Assembly: GCA_033439685.1 (NCBI GenBank)
Contig: JAUEDM010000003.1
Coordinates: 1,766,001 to 1,830,000 of the forward strand
Source: Apodospora peruviana
Taxonomy: Eukaryota; Ascomycota; Sordariomycetes; Sordariales; Lasiosphaeriaceae
DNA: 64,000 bases
Direction of reading: 5' to 3'
Positions 56,109-64,000 of this stretch are shown here, piece by piece. The first letter of the stretch is position 1. Each line of letters starts with the position of its first letter. A program made the translations under genes and the position numbers. Below the pieces are notes generated by a model. That model worked only from the letters and a program-made list of their open reading frames with translations, ran no database searches and had not been told where the DNA came from.

Positions 56109-58339
56109 AGCACCACAACATCGAACTTGATCGACACTGTGAATGGATTCGGACGCAGCCCCCAATCTTCAAGAATACAACGTCACCTCGCTTTTCGACT
56201 TGCTTTTCGACTCTTTCGGCGGACTCGACATCTTATGTCGCCCGCTTATTCGCGTTTCGGTAACGATGCGAGAGTCTAACTCACCGCATCTAGGCCGAAC
56301 AACCTCTGTATTCGTCTTTTCCTTAAAAAAAAAATCCGATTATCGATGCTTTCCTACCCGTTTCACAGGTTTTCAGATACGCACGAATGGCGCAAGGGCG
56401 TGAACCGCTGCCTAGAGATTCTTGACAAACACCAAACAAAGGCCTACACCTTGGCAATATGGTTGTGGAACACTTGGCTCGAGGAGGATAGTCTGGGTCA
56501 GCAGGGAGTGATGGAGCAAGCATTACAAGTTGGCTTAATCTTCGACCACTCGAGCGAACTCGCCACCACGAAAATAATATGTTCCTTTTCACTCTTGTGT
56601 TTCTGTCTTTGGGGACGTCTTATTCTCTAGGGCACTTCAAGAAAATGGGAAATCGGACGGCTTTTACCTAGAATGTACTTTCGAATAGCATCTGATTATC
56701 CCATTGACGATGGCGTTCGATGGATGGGCGTCGGACAATGTGGTATGCGTGTTTATTTGGCTGGCCTTTGTGATTGGTATACTTGGTGAGTTGCGCAAGG
56801 CACGCATAGGAACATTCTTCAGCAGCACGGCAGGCAGCGAACGGCTGTCACTGGCGTGATTGGTACTGGCGTTCTGGTGTGTTGGTGACATGGATGGCTT
56901 ATCGCGCGGATACCCTCTCTGTTATGCGCTGTCACGGCTCGTTCGGTAAACATGCGACGCCACTTTTGTGTCGCAGGATGGTGTTTTGGATGACATTGTC
57001 GAAAGGACCACAGGGCATACATACCGGTGTCGTCAGCGCAGGAGAAGTTACTATCGCCCAAGTTCAGTATTTCTCGCAGCAACCTTTCACAGCCGATGAG
57101 ATAGAGCGCTCCAATCCTCAAACTTTTGAAAGCAAACTGGTTCCATACTCCCGCTTTTCCATGTATACGTGCCGAGTCACACATAGGTACACAAGTGACA
57201 CTTGACAGGCTTGTTTCGTCTTGTTGCTCCAACAATCTGGCCTTCTGGACGCGACCAGCGCTACGCCGCAACTGCTGCCTTTTTCTGGCTGCGAGAGCCT
57301 GCGTTCCAAAAGGTGACTTTCTATTGATAGAGGGGATAGAGGAAGCAGCTTGAATAGAAAATACGATGCTATTGTTCAGAGGTAAGGTAAATGGTTATTT
57401 GCGCCCAAGGTACTAAACAAGATCTCTCCAGGGTGCCACCTAATCTTGAAGAGAACCGGTTCAGCGAAGTCCTTGATAAACCCCATGGACTACACAAACG
57501 CGACCTGTTCTCCTGGCCGCGATATTTCTCCCTCAATGGCCTTCGGGAGTTGTATGAGCATAGTGCTGTGGTTTGTTCTTGGGGCTAGTTTAGGTATATC
57601 AAGCAAGTCCTTGCTTGCTACCTGGAGTCCCCAAGTCTGGCTGGACACGAAGCCGAAAGACGTGAATATCAAAGCAGAGACTACCCATCCATACCCTCAC
57701 GACCGAAATCCTGGCCCCCAACACACCCTACAATACGGGTTGTTACCCGTTCCGCATACGACCAAGTTTCCTCTTCCGAGGCTACTGTTTAATGCATACA
57801 CGTATCCATGTAACCTTATACCCGCAGTGCGTGCTTCTAGTCCTATGGATGCTGCGGGATGGTTTATGAAGAAGCATGCCGCGGGGCTGTAGGATGTGCA
57901 TACGCGATACTCCATTTACCATATATATCTGCTGCGACCAACCTGGGCAGACAACCGGGTGATATCGTGTACGTTAGTGTACAACTAGTCTGAGTACAAC
58001 GAGAAGAGGACCTTCCTTAGCTACTGATACGAGCGTGAAATTGAAGTAGTCCATCGCCGGTAGTGGAGAAAATAGAGGACGAGGGGGTTTATTCTTGGAA
58101 TGAATATATGGATACGGGAAGAGTCCGTTGGCGGGTGTGTTCGTTTTGGCTTTCACAACTAGCCATCCTAACTAGACGTCGTGAGAAGCTCAGAGAGGAA
58201 GTCAAACCTACGAAGGCAAGGCACTGGAATCACGCAAGGCCACAGGCTAGTGAGTTGGCAGAGGCAGCCACTTATCTGAGGTAACCTCTCCTGGAGAAGA
58301 CGAAAATAAATAGAAAGGCTTGATGATGGCGGGCTATCT
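56109..58339. other. Gene-free stretch, convergent GBP2-like / SRP14 3' region
   Basis: These 2.2 kb lie between convergent genes. Frames of 148 codons (57446-57892 +, non-ATG) and 150 codons (56819-57271 -) have no recognisable similarity. No RNA gene was seen. Confidence 0.5.
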
Positions 58340-58863
58340 TCACGGAATCGCTGTCATGCTGGTCTGCCCGGCGCCGCCCTTCTTCTTCCTAGCCTTGGCT
58401 TTCCCCTTCTTCCTGTCGCGGGGCTTGAGCGTCGTCATGTTCGCCTTACACACCTCGGCGTACCGGGTATAGAAGCCCTCCAACTGATCTGGCGATACTT
58501 CCGTAGAGAGCTTGATCTTTTCCCCCCCTGAGGTGATGTGTTTCTTGCGTTTGCCGTCTGTGGCGCGGATGATGATAGGCTTGGGGGTGGTGGCACTCTG
58601 CGTCAGATCCGGGAAGGGATTCTCTTCTGTTGCCTTGGGCACCTCATTTTGTCCAGTCACTATTGGAAGGGAGTTAGGATTCAACAAAATATGACGGGAG
58701 AGGTGGATCGATCGTACACCTCTTCTGTGAAAGATAGACATGTTCACCCGTCTTTCTTGTGCTGAGCAGCTCAGCGAGCTTGGTGAGAAACTGGTGGTCA
58801 GGGTTAGTAGAGCTCAGTTTTCAGTATGTGACATGGTCATGAAAATACCTCTTCTGGTTGCAT
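58340..58863 (-). CDS. SRP14: Signal recognition particle subunit Srp14
   Basis: Srp14 is part of the SRP Alu domain, which slows translation while the ribosome is brought to the ER. Exons are 58863-58849, 58790-58718 and 58659-58340, 135 residues. The first exon holds only MQPEE. Intron 2 uses donor GTACGA at 58717 instead of GTGTAC two bases before, because only that keeps LSQKRLTGQNEVP in frame. The fold is recognisable from FLTKLAELL, VYLSQKRLT, IIIRATDGKRKKH, IKLSTEVSPDQLEGFYTRYA and VCKANMTTLKPRDRKKGKAK. The C-terminal Lys-rich tail contacts SRP RNA in relatives. It is divergent from SGD1 across 349 bp. Confidence 0.92.
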
Positions 58864-59212
58864 ATCTTGCTTGTTTACCCACCTAAGGTTGGATGGATGA
58901 GATGAATATTGGTCGGGTGTTGAGTGTGGTGGAAGGCCGAGATCCACACCTGCGATTCTGCCCCGCGAAAGGGTGGACGTTGAACTTTGGTGCTAGCTTC
59001 AGGTTCCATTGGCGTTTTCCAGGGTTAGGCTCACCCTGTTTCGACAATTTTTGCCCCACTGAACCACTGCGAAGCCAATGCAGATCGTCAATCGGATGAT
59101 CCACCAACCATTGGCCCAACACATTGTAGGGAAAAAAAAAAGATAAGGGAGTGAGTCGAGTCGGCGATGAGGCTGCAAAACTTTGGCGTCTGTGTCGACA
59201 TTTTTCGTAAAA
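58864..59212. promoter_or_regulatory. Bidirectional promoter region of SRP14 and SGD1
   Basis: This is a 349-bp spacer between divergent start codons of two ribosome-related genes. An A-tract lies near 59135. No specific site was identified. Confidence 0.5.
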
Positions 59213-61888
59213 ATGCCACCTTCAGGAAAAGATAGACCAACGCCAACGCTTCCCCCCCATCTGCTGAAGGAGCTCGGCGCATCAGGTAAGTCTCTCAAGC
59301 CGCCACCTAACTTTTCATGCTAAAGGCTTCGACCAGGGCCAACGTCGAGGCAAGATCGGAAGAGGGGTCCGGTGGTGTCGAGGAAAGATCGCCGCAAGGC
59401 CGAGAGAAACCAGCATAAGGCACAGCGTTCCGAAGCTTCACGAAATCATGCCGGGCGCGCTGCTCCAACTCGCCATGGCCAGAGCAAATCCCCCGCCGTG
59501 AGGGCACCGAAACATTACATCAGTGATGCTCCGAAAGACTACCCGAAACCCATAGTGAAGAGGACAAAACCGGTGATCCAAGAAGAGGACGAGGAGGAAG
59601 GAGAAGAAGAACAACACCTTGACGACGCAGGGGAGGAGATACCACAGTCCAAAACAAAGGTGCCACAGGCTTTGAAGGACAAACTTGCACAAGACAATGC
59701 CGAAATCGCCGACCTTGAGCGGAAACTCGGATTGAAGGGGCGCAAAAGTCTTCCTAAATCATTCATGGAAGATGGACTGGGTGACCTATTGGAGGGGCTA
59801 GACGCTGAGGTCGACGAGGATAAGAGTGAGAAAAGGAAACGCAAGGCCGAGGCGGACGAGTGGCTTGCCCAAAAGCGGAGGAGAGCGGCCGGAAGAGCAG
59901 TCACTATGCAGGCACCTGAGCCTAACCTCGACGAAGGCGACGACAGTCTGGGGGAGTCCGACATGGGTGACGACAGCGATCTCGACGATGACGAGTACTT
60001 GGATGGACTACTAAGTGGATCCGAAGATGATGGGCTCGAGGACGACGACGATGACGACTTGCAGGAGGACGGTTCGGACGAGGAGGCTGATTTCGATGGG
60101 TTTGGCTCAGAAGAGGACGAAGTGGATAAACCTGCGCCACGGGTCAGAGAAAATCCATACGTTGCGCCAACAACCGCGCAAAGTACTGTGAAGTACGTGC
60201 CTCCGTCTCTTCGGAAGGAGACGGGTTCAGACGCTGAGTTGACGGCGCGTATTCGTCGACAAACCCAGGGTCTCGTCAACAGGATAACCGAACCCAACCT
60301 GCTGGGCATTCTAGGTGACATTGAAAAGCTCTACAGGGACAACCCGCGACAGCATGTTTCGTCGACTCTGGTGGACCTATTACTGGTCCAGGTGTGCGAC
60401 CCGACGAGTCTCCCAGATACTCTTCTTATCCTCACTGCCGGTTTCGCGACCGCTGTTTACAAGGTAATGGGCATGGACTTTGGCGCACAGCTGGTCCAGG
60501 AAGCGGTCGAGCGCTTCGATAATTACTACGAGGACGCCAGGGTAGCCGCCCTCGAGAGGCCCGACGTACCCAAACAGACATCAAACATCATCACCTTCCT
60601 CGCGGAGCTCTACAACTTTCAACTGATAGGGCCAAACCTGCTCTTCGATTATATTCGCTTTCTTCTGAGTGATCTTTCGGAACTCAACGCCGAGCTGTTG
60701 CTCCGAATCATCCGTATGTCTGGGCCAAACCTTCGGCAGGACGACCCGATGGCGCTGAAAGATATTGTAACGCTGATACGTCCGGCCGTGGCTAAGATCG
60801 GGGAGCAAAACCTCAGCGTCAGGACCAAGTTCATGATCGAAACCATCAATGACCTGAAAAATAACAAAATGAAGGCTGGAGCAGTCGCCTCGGCAGTTCT
60901 CTCTGAGCACGCCACCCGGATGAAGAAGTTGCTGGGGTCCTTGAATGCTCGAAAACTCAAGTCCACCGAGCCTCTGCGTATGACATTGAGGGATATACGG
61001 GAATCCGACAAGAAGGGTAAATGGTGGCTCGTGGGCGCCAGCTGGGCGGGACCGGCTGCTGGCGAGACGAGTGGGAAGAAGCAGACTGGCAAGGACAAAA
61101 ATGACGATCGCGATGATGATAACGAGAGTCTTCTCCTGGATAGCGATGGTGAGGGGGTTCCGGACCTCGGGGAACTGGCAAGGGAGCAGATGATGAACAC
61201 GGACGTTCGACGGTCGATTTTCGTCTCGATCTTATCAGCGACAGATTACGAAGATGCATACTACCGGATCCTCAAACTCCGACTCAACAAGGAACGCCAG
61301 AGAGAGATACCCAACGTCATCATCCAGTGCTCCGGGGCCGAGCAACTTTATAACCCCTATTACACACTGATCGCCAAAAAGCTCTGCGTGGACCGCAAAG
61401 TTCGGTGGTCGTTCCAGGACAGCCTGTGGCGACTGTTCAGAAGGATGGGCGAGTCTGTTTTTGGCGAGGACGTGGAGGATGAGGACGAAGACGAGGCGAT
61501 GGACATGCGCCGCCTTGTAAACGTGGCAAAGGTGTATGGGACCTTGGTAGCTAGTGGAGGGCTCTCGTTGACCATTCTCAAGTGCCTTAATCTGCCGTAT
61601 CTCCAGCCAAAGACGAAGGCATTTGTAGAGATCCTGCTTGTTACGGCCATTCTCGAGTGCCAGCAGAGCGAGGATGGGGGCGGCGAGGCTGCGCTCTACA
61701 AGGTGTTTGGCGCGGTTGAGGACGTACCCGAACTCGCTAGGGGCTTGCAATGGTTCATCAAGAAGGTTGTGGGCAAATCTGACTTGGCTGGGGGCAAGAC
61801 GAGCACAAAGTTGGTCAAGGAGGGATGCAAGGCTACTGAAGCGGCGCTGCAGAGGGCGCTGGCTGTGGCCCAAGGTTTGGTAGATTAG
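59213..61888 (+). CDS. SGD1: Nucleolar MIF4G/MA3 protein Sgd1 (NOM1-like), 18S rRNA maturation
   Basis: Sgd1/NOM1 is a nucleolar protein needed for small-subunit rRNA processing; it recruits the helicase Fal1 in yeast. Exons are 59213-59285 and 59337-61888, 874 residues. Exon 1 begins MPPSGKDRPTPTLPPHLLKE. The 51-bp intron ends at the CAG at 59336, since the nearer AAG (59325) would break the frame into the conserved GPVVSRKDRRKAER. A long acidic region (Asp/Glu/Ser runs, about residues 215-280) follows. The MIF4G domain runs about 320-530 (RRQTQGLVNRITEPNLLGIL) and the MA3 domain about 645-760 (DVRRSIFVSILSATDYEDAY). WWLVGASW lies between them. All landmarks are intact. Confidence 0.93.
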
Positions 61889-62552
61889 ATGTTTCTGTCC
61901 AAGCAAACTGCCATATCTACCCACTCAAGGTGGGGTGGTTGATTTCAATGAGACTTGACTTATGAGCGAGCCGGTGATACCCCACGAACCAGCAGACATT
62001 TACTCTCTTTTTGGGTTCCATCCTCTGATTAATAAGGTAAAGGTACTCACTCATCCTTAGTACAGAGATCTTGATTCGCCTTCTTGATATGTATGTGTAA
62101 GCCCGCAAGACATATTCATAGAAGTGGTCGGCTTGCCCCGGCTTTGGATGGAGACGGGCGTCATAGGAGGTCATGGGGTGCAGTCCTCTAGTGCTGTGGA
62201 GGACGGTTGACGGCTGGCATTTTGCGGCGGACTCTCGGACGTGCGCTTGGGAGGCCCGGGTCAAGCGAGTCACTCATTGGCCACTCGCCCCCTGGGAATT
62301 TACCTAGGGGCCAACCTCACCCAACCAATCCCAGGTCGGGACGATTGTTAGTAAAGCTTCTGTCCAAGGGTTGAAAGTTGGGGACATCATTTTTCTTTCC
62401 CGAGGACAGCTTCCGGGCCCCAACAATCCGCGCGCCGCTTTCTCTCTTCCCGTCGCCAGACCTGCATACAATCCGCCTTTTTCCAACGTCCACTCCCTTT
62501 GTTGCTGTTGTTTTTCTACATTATTCACAGACGCCATCGCGTAACGCCCAAG
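61889..62552. other. Intergenic, SGD1 3' side and LPD1 promoter
   Basis: This is a 664-bp tandem spacer. The right part is C/T-rich with CTTTGTTGCTGTTG near the LPD1 start. No gene was recognised. Confidence 0.5.
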
Positions 62553-64000
62553 ATGCTGTCGCAAAGATTAATAGGCCGGGTTACCGTCAGGTCCGCCTTC
62601 AAGCCATCAGGGTGGGTTCCCCTGCTGCTCCGTCCAAAATTGGCTCTCTTCCTGATGTCACCGCAGGCTACCGTCAATTGCTCCCTCATCGAGATGGAGA
62701 CGTACATTCGCGAGCGCGGCTGGTCAGTGTTGTCAATCTTGGCTCGGATTGGCCCTCGACTGACTTCCTCACAGAGGAGAAGGACCTCGTCATCATCGGC
62801 GGAGGCGTGGCCGGCTATGTCGCCGCCATCAAGGCCGGCCAGGAGGGCATGAAGGTACGTAGGCTGCATGCACCGTTCTAATACAACCGCATCGGACGCC
62901 GAGGTCTCTGACATGATCCCCCCAAACACCCAGGTCACATGTATCGAAAAGCGCGGCACGCTCGGCGGCACCTGCCTCAACGTCGGATGCATTCCTTCAA
63001 AGTCGCTCCTCAACAACTCGCATCTCTATCACCAGATCCTGCACGACAGCAAGCACCGCGGTATCGAGGTTGGAGACGTAAAACTGAACCTGGCACAGCT
63101 GATGAAAGCGAAGGACACGTCGGTCGCCGGGCTTACAAAGGGCGTCGAGTTTCTGTTCAAGAAGAACGGCGTCGAGTACATCAAGGGCACAGGCACATTC
63201 CAGGACGAGCACACCATCAAGGTCGAGCTCAACGATGGCGGAGAGACCAGCGTGGTCGGTAAGAACATTCTGATTGCGACAGGCAGCGAGGCCACCCCCT
63301 TTCCCGGTCTCGAGATCGACGAGAAGCGGGTTGTCAGCAGCACAGGCGCGATCGCGCTCGAGAAGGTTCCGGAGAAGATGCTTGTCATTGGTGGCGGCAT
63401 CATCGGGCTTGAGATGGCCTCTGTCTGGTCGAGACTGGGATCCAAGGTTACGGTTGTGGAGTTCTTGGACCTCATCGGTGGCCCTGGCATGGATACCGAG
63501 ATTGCGAAGGCGTCGCAGAAGATTCTGAAGAAGCAGGGCATCAACTTCATGACGGGCACCAAGGTTGTCAGCGGAGACAAGAGCGGGGACAGCATCAAGA
63601 TCGAGGTCGACTCGGCCAAGGGCGGCAAGCCGCAAACAGTGGGTCATGGCCCCGTCTCGCCCTATCACTGAGCGATTATTTGCGATTCCTTTGGGTAGAT
63701 CATACTGACACTCTATAGCTTGACGCCGACGTTGTTCTTGTTGCTATCGGTCGCCGACCCTACACCGGAGGTCTCGGCCTCGACAAGATCGGTCTCGAGC
63801 TTGACGAGCGCGGACGCGTGATTATCGACCAGGAGTACCGCACGAAGCTCCCGCACATCCGCTGCGTCGGCGATGCCACATTCGGACCCATGCTTGCTCA
63901 CAAGGCTGAGGAGGAGGCTGTGGCTGTGGTGGAGTACATCAAGAAGGGCTACGGCCATGTCAACTATGGCTGCATTCCCTCTGTGATGTACACCTTCCCC
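62553..64000 (+). CDS. LPD1: Dihydrolipoyl dehydrogenase, E3 subunit (C-terminus beyond the right edge)
   Basis: This mitochondrial FAD enzyme reoxidises lipoamide in pyruvate, 2-oxoglutarate and branched-chain dehydrogenases and in glycine cleavage. Exons are 62553-62611, 62667-62722, 62775-62854, 62934-63638 and 63719-64000 (cut). The visible part is 394 residues of about 510. The presequence (residues 1-38, ending RRTFASAA) is spread over the first two exons; using all three small 5' exons is the only way to get a continuous frame into EEKDLVIIGGGVAGYVAAI. The redox disulfide is C79-x4-C84 in GGTCLNVGCIPSK. The NAD fold motif is VIGGGIIGLEMASVWSRLG. IGRRPYT and the second FAD segment CVGDATFGPMLAHKAEEE are present. 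The interface domain with the catalytic His lies outside the window. Confidence 0.95.

Noticed and set aside
59539..60321. 260-codon minus-strand frame rich in Ser
   Set aside because: It is antisense to the acidic Asp/Glu region of SGD1, which reads as Ser runs on the other strand.
1..64000. Secondary-metabolite cluster, defence island, CRISPR array or integrated virus
   Set aside because: No polyketide or peptide synthase, terpene cyclase, NLR, HET domain, phage or viral frame or regularly spaced repeats were seen. The genes are conserved housekeeping genes.

Overview
The window is a piece of a filamentous ascomycete (Pezizomycotina) nuclear chromosome, most likely a Sordariomycete. The evidence is protein-level: Sec24, a Fus3/Kss1-type MAP kinase, Smc6, Msn5, Lro1 and others all read as intact fungal proteins. 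Introns are mostly 50-120 bp, with GTRNGT-like donors and CTAAC/CTGAC branch sites. The species cannot be fixed from the sequence alone. I count 22 protein-coding genes: 20 complete and 2 cut by the window ends (Lro1 on the left, dihydrolipoyl dehydrogenase on the right). I found no rRNA, tRNA, CRISPR array, secondary-metabolite cluster or defence island.

Layout, left to right: LRO1 (-, partial), NAA30/MAK3 (+), a DUF1917 protein (-), DPH7 (+), MSN5 (+), a Zn2Cys6 regulator (+), a 105-residue membrane protein (-), SEC24 (+), a 3.6 kb gene-free stretch, the MAP kinase (+), OXR1 (-), HEM4 (-), ERV1 (+), pyruvate decarboxylase (+), an APH-fold protein (-), a 2.9 kb gene-free stretch, TAN1 (-), an Ecdysoneless/SGT1-family protein (-), SMC6 (+), COQ9 (-), a 5.2 kb gene-free stretch, a Gbp2/Hrb1-like RNA-binding protein (+), SRP14 (-), SGD1 (+) and LPD1 (+, partial). 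Seven neighbouring pairs are divergent and may share promoters.

The genes are housekeeping and do not form one pathway. Themes recur: mitochondrial function (ERV1, COQ9, LPD1, OXR1 and the HEM4 heme step), RNA and translation biology (TAN1, DPH7, SRP14, SGD1, GBP2-like, NatC), secretion (SEC24, SRP14), genome maintenance (SMC6) and signalling (MAP kinase, Msn5).

The most unusual signals are these. (1) The GBP2-like gene has ten coding exons, including a 4-nt start exon, a 26-nt exon and an 8-nt microexon that encodes the RNP1 core of RRM1. It also has introns of 694 and 380 bp and a GC-AG intron. Skipping the microexon puts a stop codon in frame within a few codons, which suggests productive/unproductive splicing control. 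(2) A 243-bp foldback element, MITE-like, lies at 11796-12038. (3) A short dispersed repeat occurs in opposite orientation at 33425-33470 and 39873-39918. (4) Perfect palindromes lie in the HEM4/ERV1 and PDC promoters. Exon models come from reading splice sites and protein similarity from memory; no alignment or transcript data were used.
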